Assembly: GCA_029891345.1 (NCBI GenBank)
Contig: CM057009.1
Coordinates: 311,898,166 to 311,962,165, forward strand
DNA length: 64,000 nucleotides
Source: Dryococelus australis
Lineage: Eukaryota; Arthropoda; Insecta; Phasmatodea; Phasmatidae
Direction of reading: 5' to 3'
Below, piece after piece: positions 33,801 through 46,715 of the stretch. A program made the position numbers and the translations under genes. The notes beneath the pieces were generated by a model. It had not been told where the DNA came from and made no database searches. It saw only the letters and a program-made list of their open reading frames with translations. The stretch's first letter is position 1. Every line of letters starts with the position of its first letter.

Positions 33801-34490
33801 TATTTCATAGTAATAAGGTTTACTTACAGTATTTTCCTCACCAAGATATTCTAATAATCTAACAACCTATTTTCTAACATCATCCACCCGAACATATACT
33901 CCATGTCAACTATTGCATTTTTTATGCCATCGCCGACTATAGGATAATTTTTTTGACATTGTTATTTTTGGTGCGTTCAGCTATGATCATAATTCACTTA
34001 AAACTGGTACTATGCAGTCATCAAAAATTGTATTAATTATATTATTATACTTCCAACCTACACTATATGCCGAATTTATATAAGGATTATATTCTTGGAC
34101 TGCAGCATTGGGTGTTAAAAATTTCTGCGTAATTTTCATAGTCATTAGTAGTCCGTTTACCCTCATAATATTATTTTGATTTTCTTAACTAATTACATAA
34201 TCCTGGTGTTAATGTATATTCTTTATCCTTAGCAAAATGTGTATCGTTATTCATCGTTACTTTTGTATCACGAATGTATTAATTTTCTTAAACTAAATAT
34301 TAATTTAAATTTTTATTTATAACATTTATTCTTTCAGCATAGTCTGCTCCAAATTATAGTAGACACACCTGCTAGAGGTCGCAAATCGTTAAAAGGAATA
34401 ACATCCATTTGTTCTTTAAAATTACGAGAATTACATTATTATCAATGTGCATATCTTGCAAGTTTCTTTCCAAAAATTTCTATTCAATGC
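33800..34490 (-). pseudogene. Unit 2: Polinton uncharacterised gene (LTPGL type), remnant
   Basis: Minus strand. NFKEQMDVIPFNDLRPLAGV then STII begins the readable part (34,370-34,425). KVTMNNDTHFAKDKEYTLTP and GLCN follow at 34,200-34,265. RTTNDYENYAEIF and KY/FGI-type segments follow in other frames down to 33,880, where DDVR and VVRLLEYLGEENT are seen. More than five frame changes are present. Confidence 0.6.
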
Positions 34491-34659
34491 TTCCAAGAAA
34501 GTTGACATTATATATTACATTCAGTGAAAAAGCTCATATACGAAATATAACTTAAATATACATTACCTGTAAGGTGAAAATTAGATGTGGGAAAAACCAT
34601 ATTCAATAAACTTTATTGTGGAAAAAACATTTTACACAAATTTTCATACACACTTACTC

Positions 34660-34880
34660 CTCCAGAAAATGACATTAGCTTACACTGATGACCGTGAAAA
34701 TTACAGTATACAGTATGGCACTAATCCATTGTCACGTTGGTGGCCTCGAATATATCTTGTAGGGAGTGTCATGCTGCTGGAGTCAGACTGCTCTAAGTCG
34801 TCTATATGGAGCCATTTCACTATAGTTTATAAAAATGAAACGTCACCAGATAGACAGCCTAGATCAATACTTTTCTAACT
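34660..34880 (+). repeat. Unit 2: conserved block E (open frame of 97 codons)
   Basis: The longest open version of block E. A plus-strand frame runs 34,585-34,878 and contains NPLSRWWPRIYLVGSVMLLE. It is described under unit 1 as probably non-coding. The shared frame with units 1 and 9 may be common ancestry only. Confidence 0.55.
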
Positions 34881-36344
34881 GCCATGAAATATGAGAACAT
34901 AATCTGGAACAAGTAATGAACATCAGTAAATAAAATAAAAGATGTAACCAATGAGAATCTATACAGCAAATATTATTATACACTAAGTATTTGGTGTTTC
35001 GCAAATAAACGATAATTATAACTTTCGCATAAATAGCAAAATACAAAATTTAAATCACTAATTAATAATTGTTAATTTTTTCTCAAAAACGGGAGCTTAC
35101 CGCCATTACCCCTCAGTCGTATGTGGCTATAAATATATTTTCTTGGAGTGAAGAAACATAACAGTGCTGATCATATATGTTAGTAGATTCATATTTGCAT
35201 TTGAATGCAGAATTCCTCTAGAATCCATAGATAATGCAGTAAGCAGGTTTACTCGACTGGCAATTATTTCCCCTCTGTAATATTATCATTGAGAAATTGA
35301 AAGACATTGAAAATTTATTAATTTGTCTTTCAGGTGTGCCGTAAGTACTATAAAATCGCTTCTGGTGAATACTGAAGTATATTCTCCTAACAATAATCAA
35401 ACTGACATATAATCGATTGTTAACAATTTCCTTTCACTAGTGAGATACAGAATCCAATGAGAGGATTCTGTTTGCAAGTGTTATAACTTAGTTTTGGTTA
35501 TACGGCTGCCTAGAACCAAGTGTCATAAAAACCAATACCTAATGTAATTAGGGGTACTAAAATTGACTTTCATAATACTGTGAATCAGCACAAAATCAAA
35601 AAAAGTAAAATGTTGTGAAATATAACCAGATATTCAGATAAAGAGTTTAGACAAGTAATTATCTTCGGGTTCATTATTAAAAATATCACTCCGGGTACAG
35701 TAAAAATTATTGGCATTCTTGAATGTGTCAGTAGTCATTGTTGGTATAGTTTTCCGACGCAAGTATAAATAAACGACCATTTCTTTCTGGCATGAACTCA
35801 CTCAAAATCAAATATAAAGTATATGAGTAGTATGATTAGGTATGTTCTGTTACAAGGGCATAGGACACCGGATTTGGAGCCGGGGAGATGTCATATTGTT
35901 ACATCACCAGTCCACCATCTGGATGTCACTGAACTTTTACAACAAACACAATTACCTTTGTACATTACCTTTGACTGCATGAGCTTAAAAAATCGATAAA
36001 AGAAACGAAAAAAAAATTTAAAAAAAATTCTAAGAATATGCCAAAAATATTTTTTTTTTAAATCCTAAAAAATAAAAAATTATGCTAATAATAATTTTAA
36101 AATCTTAAATTTCCGAGGACAACATTTGTACATCCCAATTCTACCATTATTGTTGGTGCAAACCAATGGGCATCTTTGTAGGCGACTTCAATTTTGATAG
36201 GTGACCATCATCTTGGTAGAAAGCCACCGTCTTGGTAGACATTACACATCCTTCATATTGAAAGCCAGTGACCATTACCGGGACCCTACACTTTAAATAA
36301 TCTTGAAAACCAAAACTCGAGAAAAAAGGCATCAAACTGAACCA
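34881..36344. repeat. Unit 2: non-coding spacer with CTAG-hairpin and minisatellite
   Basis: No gene. It carries the TTTTCTTGGAGTGAAGAA block (35,138-35,158), an intact hairpin at 35,448-35,470, the GCCGGGGAGATGTCATATTG block (35,879-35,898), and the 20-bp minisatellite at 36,165-36,250 (for example CCATCATCTTGGTAGAAAGCC). Confidence 0.75.
35437..35470 (-). repeat. CTAG plus 8-bp hairpin (possible Helitron-type 3' end), unit 2
   Basis: Read on the minus strand, CAGAATCC, a 7-base loop and GGATTCTG form a perfect 8-bp stem (35,448-35,470). Seven bases later comes CTAG (35,437-35,440). Just beyond the other side is AAGTGTTATAACTT, a near-palindrome. A hairpin followed by CTAG/CTRR is how Helitrons end. 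Intact or near-intact stems recur at 40,627-40,647, 54,015-54,035, 55,755-55,775 and 63,537-63,559. Mutated ones lie near 29,950, 43,007 and 49,258. Confidence 0.5.
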
Positions 36345-37045
36345 GTATTATATTACAGACAACCACCGCCATATTGAATGCAGACATACTCGACCATGAA
36401 TTTATGACCTTGAATGAACTTAAAAAAAACTGGAGAAAAATACATAAAATTCTGCAAGTATAAATAATTACAGACTACTACTGCTGTGTTATAAGCAGAC
36501 AACCTCGACATTTATGCCTAACCCCTGAAATACATTGTTAAGCAAAAACTTGGGGAAAAATCAATACCAGTTAGCTAGCATCATACAATTATCACTACTT
36601 CCACCATATTAAATGCAGACTACATCGACCTTGACCCCATGACATTGAATGTCATTAAAAACCAACACTCGAGAAAAAATTCGATAAAGTCAGCAAGCAT
36701 TTTACATTACAGTCTACAACCCACATATTTAATGCAGTCTGCCTTAACTTCGACCCCATGTCTTCGAATGACCTCGAACACAAACACAATTATATATTTA
36801 TAATAGTCCAAGAGCTTAATACATTATGTACTTATACTACCTTATAAGATGTGTACTAAATCTGCCATGATCCCCATGACCATGAATTCACTTGGAAATC
36901 TAAAATCTTGAGAATAAATACATAAAAGTGAAACTAGGATATTACATTTCAGACTTCACAACCAAATTAGATGCTGAATACATTGAACTTGACATCTTGG
37001 CATAGAATGACATTGAAAATAACAGTCGAGAATAATCTATTCGAT
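36345..37045 (+). repeat. Unit 2: six-monomer satellite block
   Basis: Counterpart of 31,022-31,735, with the same six monomers in the same order. Repeated words are GATGCAGAC/AATGCAGAC, TTGACCCCATGAC and CACTCGAGAAAAAA. Confidence 0.85.
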
Positions 37046-37389
37046 GATGCAGAAGCTAGCCGAGATGATACAGCTTTCTAAGAAGTGGCTGTCAAAGTAA
37101 GCATTTCAGCTTATATAGACGAGTATGCGAACCTCGTGATATACTATTGACATCGAACAAGTCATTTACACCAATAATATATTGTTCAGACACAGATGAG
37201 CTAATTACCCAGTTGCACGTGAGTGCAGCTGAACAATGGCATATGGGCATTGTGACATCTCACACAGGCAGGTAGTCAGGATTTAGATGCAAGTTCCTTG
37301 ATCATATTACAGTACAGTTAAATCTTCATTACGTACTTCCTAACAAGCTCATTACTAGAATATATATCATGATCACACTTAAAGCAGAA
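37046..37389. repeat. Unit 2: tail segment
   Basis: Counterpart of 31,736-32,084. No gene. Confidence 0.7.
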
Positions 37390-37760
37390 AACTGAATCTT
37401 TTAAAGGATTAACAGAAACAATTGTTTTATATTTTGAATTGGCGTCCTTTTTTTAGTGCATAAAATGATATATTATATATATATATATGTCGAAATATAT
37501 TTTACTGACAACACCATTATTTATTAAGTTATTTCTTTACATACAATTCTATGTGCTAGAAAAGAAACCTCAATTTTTTGAATAATTAAAACAGTCTTAT
37601 AATACACTTTGTAAAGAAGAAACAATGGAATTACATTGTTAATATACAAATGATTTTAAAGCATAAGCACTAGTTTCATAAACTTTGTTTAAAGTTTTGA
37701 TTATGGTTTCCCAAATATATTATTTATTTAATAATACAGAAACTATATCATTAACCTTAA
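37390..37760 (-). pseudogene. Unit 3: fibre-like protein, badly eroded
   Basis: Homologous by position and nucleotide similarity to 32,085-32,440 (for example TTTTAAAGNATAANCAGAAACAA and ACAGAAACTATATCATTAAC words). The Y-F-D motif is no longer readable. A short (TA)n run lies at 37,470-37,488. Confidence 0.4.
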
Positions 37761-38410
37761 ATCCTCTCGATAAAAGTGTGTAAAATAATTATACATTCAT
37801 TACCACATTTAACTGATTTAAAATTCTGAATTCAATAACGATTGTAATAAACATATCTGTTTCTCAAGTAATTGGTTAACTTAGTGGGATATTGCATCCA
37901 AATGAACCAAAATAGTAAACATTGTTGTTTTCATTAAGATAACATAACCAATGATTTCCAGGATTAAAGAAATGTCATAATTAACCACTGCACATTAATT
38001 TTGTGCATACTTTTCGGTAAATCGTTTATCATTTAAACATTTCTGAAAGGCATTATATTTATAATTTTTACATATATTTCAATATCAATATTATATAGTG
38101 GTCATGTATTCCAAATTTTTTTGGCCTATCTCATTTCGCAACTAATATTTTTCCAGTCTTGTTTTCCATTGCTAAATTATTTCTTTTTTGCTCTCTAATT
38201 CTTATTTTTTTTCTAGTTTGTTCAACAGAATTGTAAATGGCAACAGTTCCACTGGCTAAACCCCAAATACACCTAAAGCAGCAAGTACCATTGGTATCAT
38301 TCCACCACAGTGCAAACTGCAGCAAGTTTTTTCTTTGGCCAACTTTTTCTGTTGGGAATAATAAGCTTATATCTTCATTCAATTTTTTACTTTTTCTCTC
38401 AATTTGATGT
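37760..38410 (-). pseudogene. Unit 3: pX-like protein and adenain-like protease, remnant
   Basis: Minus strand. A frame at 38,131-38,382 covers the pX end and linker: AIYNSVEQTRKKIRIREQKR then NNLAMENKTGK. The E-x-K-R-x-N-L-A-M-E-x-K-T-G linker between pX and protease is very typical of insect Polintons and is best preserved here. The protease (37,900-38,000) keeps the catalytic His in NPGNHWLCYL but has Gly instead of Asp in YYFGSFG. Its N-terminal block is damaged and the Cys region has decayed. The different residues kept by units 2, 3 and 6 show independent decay after duplication. Confidence 0.72.
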
Positions 38411-38514
38411 TTTGTAAAAATTTATCTATTCCCAAGTTTTGTAATTCCTAAAACGGAATATCGAAATTATATATGGTATATTTATTTATAAAACATATAT
38501 AATTTTAAATTAAA

Positions 38515-38960
38515 GATTTTAATTCCCCAGCCTAATTTTCGTTTTGAAAACTTAGTTGAGGCAACAGCAACAAAACCAATTTTTTATCCACTTGGGGTAC
38601 TTTTATCTATCATTATTTATTTTACTTCTTTTTGTAAAATTGTATAGGCAATATGAATAGATTAAAAAATCATTATTTATTTCTCTAAGCAATATCGTGA
38701 TATTTGCATGATTAATCTAGTTTATTTACTACTGTGTCACCTCTTTCTAATCTTTTGTCTAATTTTGTAAACGGTTCACAATCATTATAATCTGGCAAAT
38801 GCATTTCGGGCACATTTAAATTCTTTAATGCCCTATTTATAATACCTTTGATTTGGTGATCAGAATTACGAAATAAATATGGAATTTCATTAAAAACTCT
38901 TATACGATATTAAATTCCTTTTGCAATATTAACAACAAAACCTACAAATTCATTATTTAG
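38515..38960 (-). pseudogene. Unit 3: phospholipase A2-like virion protein, remnant
   Basis: Minus strand. LNVPEMHLPDYNDC then EPFTKLDKRLERGDTVVNKL (38,730-38,835) covers the damaged Ca-loop and following helix. After a stop, SCKYHDIA (38,695-38,720) retains the His-Asp dyad. This copy and that of unit 6 are the most complete PLA2-like cores in the array. Confidence 0.72.
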
Positions 38961-39670
38961 CATATTCATTATGTGTACTTTTTCATAGTAATAATTTTTA
39001 TTTCCACTTTTTCTTCCCCACGATTTACTAGTAATCTATCAATAAAATTTCTAAATTCTGCATCCAAACATATTCTTTGGTAAACTATTGTAATTTCTTA
39101 TTCCATTATTAGTTCTAGGAAGATTTGTAAATCTTGTTATTCGTGGGGGGTTCAGCTCTGATCTTAATTCACTTATATAATGTCTTACATAATCAGAAAA
39201 ATTGGTTTCATTATATGTTTTTTATACTTCCAACCTACACTATAAGCCGGATTTTTGTATGGGTTATATTCTTGGAATGCAGCATTCGTTATTTAACAAT
39301 ATATGTGTAATTTTCGTAGTCATTAGTAGTGTATTTAACCACAAGACCTGATTTTAGTTTCTTGATATCCAATTACACTTCTTGGTGATAATATATATTC
39401 TTTATCGTTTACAAATAGTGTATAATTATTCATTGCAAGTTTTGTAACAACAATGATAAAAACTTTCTCAAACTCCAAGAAAACCTGCTATTTCAATAAT
39501 AACATTTTTACTTTCAACAATATCTGATCCTAGATTTATAATAGAATCACCTGCTATAGATACCAAATCTTTTAATGGAATGATTACCATTTGCTATTCA
39601 AAATTAGAAGAATTATATTATTATCAATGTGCGTCTCTTGTAGGTTCCTTACAAAAATTTCAATCCAAAG
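38960..39670 (-). pseudogene. Unit 3: Polinton uncharacterised gene (LTPGL type), remnant
   Basis: Recognised by nucleotide similarity to units 1, 2 and 6 over the whole length and by short readable pieces (for example NDKEYILSP near 39,385-39,410 and the GTACATACCAAT-type N-terminus near 39,640). Heavily broken. Confidence 0.52.
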
Positions 39671-39834
39671 TCTCCTTTAAAGTTGATATTATATAATTCC
39701 TTCGGTGAAAAAGCTCTTATACAAAATTTAACTTAAATACAAATTACCTAAAATGTGAAAATTAGATGCTGCTGAAGCTTTCTTCAATATGTTTTAATGT
39801 GGAATAAACATTTTACACAAAGTTTCATACACTC

Positions 39835-40060
39835 TGACTCATCCACAAAATGACATTAGCTTCCACTGGTTATCGTAAAAATTACAGTATACAGAGTGAC
39901 ACTAATCCATTGTCACGTTGGTGGCCTCTAATATATCTTGAAGGGAGTGTCCTGCAGATGGAGTCAGACTGATCTAAGCTGACTGTTTGGTGACGTTGCT
40001 CTATAGTCGCTAAAAGTGAAAAATCACCAAATAGACAGCCTAAACCAATACTTCTCTAGC
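39835..40060 (+). repeat. Unit 3: conserved block E (frame closed)
   Basis: Belongs to the sub-family with GAGTCAGACTGATCTAAGC and GTTTGGTGACGTTGC, shared with units 5 and 6, in which the plus-strand frame is interrupted. Confidence 0.7.
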
Positions 40061-41689
40061 TGACATGAAATATGAGAAAGTATTCTGGAACAGATAATGA
40101 ACATCAGTTAAAAAAACAAAAGCAGTAACAAATCATAAAATACATAATAAATATTGTTATAAACTAAATATTTGGTGTCTCGCAAATAAACGATAAATAA
40201 CACATTCACATAAACAGTAAAATACAAAATTCGAGTCACTAACTCATTTTTATTATTTTCTCATAAATGATTTCTTACCTGCGTTATACATCGCTTGTAT
40301 GTCGCTATACAAATATTTTCTTCCAGTGAAGAAACATAATAGTGCTGATCTTATATGTCAGTATATTCACATTTGCATTTGAATTCAGAATTCCAATAGA
40401 ATACATGGATTATGCAGTAAGCTGGATTACTCGACTGGTAATTATGTCCCCTCTGTAATTTTATCATTGGGAAATTGAAAGACAATGAAAATTGATTAAG
40501 TTGTCTTCCAGGTGTGCCGTTAGTAATATAAAATCGCTTCTGGTGAATACTGAATTATAATATCCGAACAATAATCAAACTGCCATATAATCGATTGTGA
40601 TCAATTTCCTGCCACCAGAGGGATAGAGAATCCAATGAGAGGATTCTGTTTGCAAGTGTTATCACTTAGTTTTCTTAATATGGCTGTCTAGAAGAAAGGA
40701 TAAAATAAACAATACCTAACCTATTCCGGGGTAGTTCAATCGACTGTCATAATACTTTGCAGCAGCACAGAATCAAATGTACTAAACTGTTGTGAAATAT
40801 AATCAGATATTCAAATATAGAGTGTAGGCCAATGAATTCTTCGTGTTTATTATTAAAATTTTCACTCTGTCTACAGTGAAAATTATTGGCGTTCATTAAT
40901 ATGTCAGAATTATTATTTGGTATAGGTTTCCGATGCAAGTCTAAATATACGACCCCAGTTTTCCAGCATGAATTTACACACAATCTGATATAAAGTATAT
41001 GAGTAGTATGAATAGGTATGTTCTGTAATAAGGTGAAAGGACATTGGAGCTGAAGCTGGGGAGCTGCCATATCGGTACATCATCTGTCAGCCATATGGAT
41101 GATACTCATCTTACACATTACCTCTGTCGTTGACTTTTGACCCAATGATCTCAAATAATCGAAAATAACTGCAAAAATCACACCAAAACATTCTAAGAAA
41201 AGGCTAACCACATCTTTAAAAATGTAAAAAAAAAAAAATTGTATTATTTAAAATTTATTCAAAATATTACAAAAGGTTCTAAATAAATTTCTTATACATT
41301 CAAGGGCAGATGACACGGATCAGCGACCTGGGGTTATGAACCAGTGACCCAGGTGATACGGATTTATTATCCAGGGGTCAGAAGAACAGAACCTATGACC
41401 TTTGACCAAAATATTCGAAAAAATTTAAAAATTTAAAAATACCGAAAAAAAATTTTTTGAAGTATAAAAATTGTTTAATATTAATTTTAAAAACTTTGAT
41501 TTCCGAGCTCGCCTTTCGCACATACAAATTCTGAGATTATTGTTGGAGCAACCAGTGGCCATATTTGTAGGCGACTGTCATTTTGATAGTTGACCATCAT
41601 CTTGTTCGGCAGGCACAATATTCGTAGACATCACACATCCTCCATATTGAAAGCCAGTGACCAAGACAAGATAATATATCTATGACTAT
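40061..41689. repeat. Unit 3: non-coding spacer with hairpin and minisatellite
   Basis: The hairpin is at 40,627-40,647, preceded by CCAG instead of CTAG. The GGGGAGCTGCCATATCGGTAC block is at 41,059-41,080, a GACCCAGGTGAYACGGAT direct repeat lies around 41,310-41,365, and the minisatellite is at 41,558-41,640. A 107-codon minus-strand open frame (40,747-41,070) has a sister at 55,875-56,198 in unit 7 but no recognised motif and is considered non-coding. Confidence 0.7.
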
Positions 41690-41872
41690 TTCCATATTAA
41701 TTGATACGCAAACAACATCGTCCTTGACCCCATGATGTTTGAATGACATTCAACATTAACACTTGAGAAAAAATACATCATAAGTCATGAAGCATAATAC
41801 ATTACAGAATACTTCCAACATTCTTGATGCAAATTCGCTTGATATTGACCTCATTGTATTATTAATTAATTA
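41690..41872 (+). repeat. Unit 3: truncated satellite block
   Basis: Only about one and a half monomers remain (TCGTCCTTGACCCCATGATG, CACTTGAGAAAAAATACATC). Sequence then switches at about 41,872 into the N-terminal part of an LTPGL-type gene, marking a recombination junction. Confidence 0.7.
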
Positions 41873-42060
41873 ATAACATTTATTCTTTCTGCAATTTCTG
41901 CTCCAAATTATAGTAGAAAAACCTGCTAGAGGTCGCAAATCTTTCAATATAATAATATCCATTTCCTCTTTAAAATTACGAGAATTACATTACTATCAAT
42001 GTGCATATCTTGCAAGTTTCTTCCCAAAATTTCAATTCAATGCTTCCAAGAAAGTTGACA
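41873..42060 (-). pseudogene. Unit 4: LTPGL-type gene, N-terminal fragment only
   Basis: The minus strand has the STIIWSRNC/ERINVIN-type start and the EEMDIII...LRPLAG segment (41,885-41,965), matching units 2, 8 and 9. The rest of the gene and all virion genes of this unit are missing, because the unit begins at this breakpoint. Confidence 0.6.
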
Positions 42061-42214
42061 TTATATATTATATTCGTTGAAAAAGCTCATATACGAAATA
42101 TAACTTAAATGTACATTTCCTGAATGAGTGCAAATTAGATGTTTGAAAAACCATATGCAATAAACTTTATTGTGGAAAAAACATTTTACACAAATTTTCA
42201 TACACACTTACTCC

Positions 42215-42440
42215 TCCTGAAAATGACATTAGCTTACACTGATGACCGTATAAATTACAGTATACAGTGTCGCACTAATCCATTGTCACGTTGGTGGCCT
42301 CGAATATATCTTGAAGGGAGAGTCCTGCAGCTGGAGTCATACGGATATAAGATGTCTATATGAAGCCATATCACTATAGTTTATAAAAGTGAAACGTCAC
42401 CAGATAGACAGCCTATACCAATAGTTATCTAACTGCCATT
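42215..42440 (+). repeat. Unit 4: conserved block E
   Basis: Plus-strand open frame 42,139-42,363, cut by a TGA after ATGTCTATA. Otherwise as unit 1. Confidence 0.65.
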
Positions 42441-44079
42441 AAATATGAGAAAGTAATCTGGAACAGATAATGAACATTAGTAAAAAAAAAACAAAAGAGG
42501 TAACAAATCATAGTGTATATAGAAAATACTGTTATAAACTTAATATTTGGCGTCTCGCAAATAAACGATAAATAACACATTCGCATAAACAGCAAAATAC
42601 AATATTTGAATCACTAATTAATTTTTGTTATTTTTTTCTAAAAAATGTATTCTTACCTGCATTATCCATCGCTTGTATGTCGTTATACAATTATTTTCTT
42701 CCAGTGAAGAAGCATAACAGTGCTGATCTTATATGTCAGTAGATTCAAAATCATATTATAATGCAGAATTCCTCTAAAATCCATAGATTATACAGTAAGC
42801 TGGATTTCTCGACTGGTAATAATGTCCCCTCTTTAATTTTATCATTGAGAAATTGAAGGACATTGAAAATTTATTAACTTGTTTTTCAGGTGTGTCGTAA
42901 GTACTATAAAATCGCTTTGGTGAATACTGAATTATAATATCCGAACAATAATCAAACTGACATATAATCGATTGTGAACAATTTCCCGTCACTAGAGGGA
43001 TACAGAATCCAATGAGAGGATACTATTTGCAAGTGATATCACTTAGTTTTGGTGATACGGTTATCTAGGACCAAGGATCATAAAAAAAATACATAAACTA
43101 TTTCGGGGTACTTCAATCTACTTTTATTATACTCTGCAGTAGCAAATCATCAAATAAAAAATGTTGCTAAATATAACTAGACATTCAAATATATATTGTA
43201 GACCAGTGATTACATTTGGCGTTATTATTAAAAATATCACTCAGTCTACAGCGAAAATTTGAGACGTTCACGAATGTGTCCATTGACTTTTTTGGTATAG
43301 GTTTGCGATACAAGTGTAAATAAACGATCTATGATTTCTAGCACGAACTTACATACAATCTGATTGAGTAGTATGATTAGGTAAGTTCTGTCACAAGGGC
43401 ATAGGGCATCAGAGCTGGAGCCGGGGGTACTACCATATTCTTACATATACCTTCTGCCATACGGATGTCACTGACATTTTACCCCTTTCACATTACCATT
43501 TCCCTTTTACCTTTGACACCATGACCTAAAAATCGCTAACTATCCCCAAAAAAACACCCAACCAATTAAAAGAAAATGCCAAACATATTTGTAAAAATGT
43601 TAATAAAAAATTCAGAAATTTATTATTTCAAATTTATTCAAAATAAAATGAAAGGTTCCCAATTAATTTCAAACTCTTTCCGGAGCAGATTCCCCAGATC
43701 AACAAGCCGTGGGTTAGGAGTGCAGAACATATGACCTTAGACCAAATAAAAATAATATAATATTGAAAAATTAAATATTTTTAAAACATATATATTTTGA
43801 AATATATATTAATTTATTTTATATTTAATTTAAAAACTTGTATTTCCGAAGTCTCCCTTCGCACATCCCAATTCCGCCATTATTGTAGGTGCAACCATTG
43901 GCCATCTTTGTAGGCGAAAGCCATTTTGATTGGTGATCATTATCTTGGTAGGCAGCCAAATATTAGTAGACATTACACATTATACATATTCAAAGTAGTG
44001 ACCATTACCTGGACCCCAGATTTTAAATAATTTTGAAAACCAATACTCGAGAAAAAAATTCACAAAACTCAACCAGTAT
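42441..44079. repeat. Unit 4: non-coding spacer
   Basis: CTAG and hairpin near 42,990-43,025 have the right arm mutated to GGATACTA. They are followed by AAGTGATATCACTT, a perfect 14-bp palindrome. The GGGGGTACTACCATATTCTTAC block is at 43,422-43,443 and the minisatellite at 43,898-43,980. Confidence 0.72.
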
Positions 44080-44765
44080 TATATTAAAGACAACTACCAC
44101 CATATTGAATGCATACTAACTCTACCTTGACTCCATGACCTTGAATGATCCTGAAAAAACTCGAGAAAAAATACATAAATTTCAGTAAGCTTTAAAAATT
44201 ACTAACTACTTCTGTCGTGTTAAATGCAGACAACATCGACATTGACACCATGATTCTGAAAGACATTGTTAAGCAAAAACTCGGAAAAAAAATCAACACA
44301 AGTCAGCAAGCATCATACAATTATCACTACTTAAAGCATTTTAAATGCAGACCGCATCGACCTTGACCCCATGACCTTGAATGATATTGAAAACCAACAC
44401 TCCAGAAAAAATTCATCATATTTCAGCAAGCATTTTACATTACAGACTACTTCCCACATATTTAATGCAGACTGCCTCAACCTCGACCCCATGTCTTCAA
44501 ATGACCTTGAAAACCCAAACACAATTTTATATTTATAATAGTCAGAGAGTTTAGTACATTATGTACTTCTAGAGCCATATAAGATGTGTACTAAATCTAC
44601 CATGATCCCCATGACCATAAATTCACTTGGAAAACTAAAATCTTGAGAATAAATGCATAAAAGTAAACTACAGTATTACATTACAGACTTCACAATCTTA
44701 TTAAATGCTGACTACATTGAACTTGACATCCTGGCCCTGATTGACCTTGAAAATGACATTTGCTT
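44080..44765 (+). repeat. Unit 4: six-monomer satellite block
   Basis: Same six monomers as units 1, 2 and 5. Homology ends at about 44,765, where the J segment begins. Confidence 0.83.
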
Positions 44766-46715
44766 AGATTACAAATTTTGAGAGTCACTGAAATAATAAA
44801 GGGAAATGCTGCCGAAACCAATAATAGAAATATAATTTTAATCAAGTAAGCCTATAAAATAACATAAATACAAAGAACAGTGATCCCTCTGATTAAAAAA
44901 AAAGCACGAAAAATAGTCTAATACAATGAAGACAATGAACTATTATGTACCGCGACCCACAATGAGATGAAACATAAAATTACAAATCGAAAATACCAAG
45001 AAATTACACAATTATTAAAAATGTATTCATTTTCCCTTATTTGCTCTAATATTTTAAAACTCATACGAGGAAATTTTAAATTGGAAGTAATGTATTTCTC
45101 TTTACAGTGACAAGAATTAGAAAATATATTTACATTTGACAAATACACAAGCCAAAATACTTTAACGCTAAAATAATACACTCAAAACCAATGGTAAAAT
45201 ATTGCACGGCCTTATTACAATCCAAAGGCATATTAAAATTCCCTGTTAAATTTCGACATGTCAGAAGCCAACTGACGCCAAGGATAGAATATTTAGCTAT
45301 TAACTGTCTTAAGTACAAAGTTAACACTAAATTTTCCATCCCTCGAGCACAGCGAACATTCCTGCAGCTGTAGCCTTGACATAGATGACAATGACTCTCC
45401 ACTATTCTTCAGTCAACCGTATTATCTTATATCAGTGCATGCACAGTTACTCTGAAATAGTTAACTACATAGCTACACAAACACAATATGTATAAAGAAC
45501 AAAGCTTTGGAGAAAAAATCAAAACAAAATGTCAAATTTAAAAGCATTTTTTTTTGTTGTCAGTATACTCTAGAGTGTTCTTTTGTATAAGCCTACAGTT
45601 TGTAGGCATCATCGCAAAATGTTAGGCTCTACCGTTATTGTTCAGTGAGAATGAAGATATGGAGATATTTGGGTCCAAATATTTCCCCTTTTTAATAGCG
45701 TCATCACTACTACGACTAAGACCAATACTGTATGATTTTCGAAAACAAAAGTACATAATAAATTCTGAGGAAACCTCTAGAAAACGGCAAGAATATATCC
45801 TTCTGCGTAGGGGAAATTAATCACTTGTTCAGTTGATACGATACATATTTCTATGAATCGAATAATTGAAATAATACCAACAGAATACACATAATTTTTC
45901 AAGAAACAGTTTCGTTGCACTAAAATTACACACCACCTAAGTAGCACCATCAAAGTAATTTTTTTTTGACGAAAAGCATTTGGAGTTGGTTCAAATTCCA
46001 TCTTACGATTGTGGTATAATTATTCACTAATTAACTTTGTGTGTCATTGAAATAAGAAAGGAAGACAAGGTGAATCCACTCAAAGAAATTTAATTTTAAC
46101 AAAGTAGGAAATTAATATCATATATAATTTTATTAATAAACATTTTTGTCTCTGCAAAAAAAAGGAGTGCAATTTGATACAAGTTCAATGATTTCTATGA
46201 AACATTAACTTCTGAGACCCAAAATTAGACAAACATAAAATAACAACATACCGTTGGCAAAAGGCAAAATTTAAAACTATTTTTTTGCAACATATAACCA
46301 AAATATAATCATTAAATAACTTCCAACATAAAAAGCTTTAAATAAATACCTTAATACAAACACAGAAAATTAATTATTCCATATGCATTTTTTACACTAG
46401 TGGTAATTTAACTAACAATGTATACAAAACAAAATCGCAATAAGTACATGCTCTTCAATTTCTATACTTTTGGACCAACAATATAAGGAAGCTATAATTT
46501 GTTTTTTTTTCTTTTAGTACAATTATCTAATTTGAAGTAATTGGGATATTTGTAATCTGTTATCCTTTGATATACGGACTTCTACTACTTCCACATGAGC
46601 TGTGTTGCTAAAGCTTCCGAATCATTTGGTCAACTTTAATACGATTTAGGAAGTTTAGGCCCATTCACACAATATTTGGTTTCGCATGCAATGCCATTAT
46701 TTTAATAACAGGTGG
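44766..46715. repeat. Segment J, copy 1 (longest)
   Basis: About 1.95 kb not present in units 1-3. It is homologous to 54,535-55,505 (J2) and 57,005-58,548 (J3). Shared words include ACTATTATGTACC, AACTCATACGAGGAA, AGCCAACTGACGCCAAGGAT, TAACACTAAATTTTCCATCC and GTTCAGTGAGAA. Open frames on either strand (for example 45,130-45,402 minus) are not conserved in the other copies and show no domain. The right end joins the fibre-like region (TTACATTGTTAATATACAAATG) at the same base as J3. Origin unknown; it may be flanking host DNA or an inserted element. Confidence 0.7.

Noticed and set aside
40747-41070. 107-codon minus-strand open frame with a sister at 55,875-56,198
   Set aside because: It lies in the non-coding spacer, is broken in the other units except for a short piece in unit 9, and has a Cys/His/Leu-rich composition with no domain. 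The two copies are in the closest pair of units (3 and 7), so shared openness is expected.
44918-45402. Open frames of 87-90 codons in segment J1
   Set aside because: They are not preserved in J2 or J3 beyond a short shared piece and lie on both strands.
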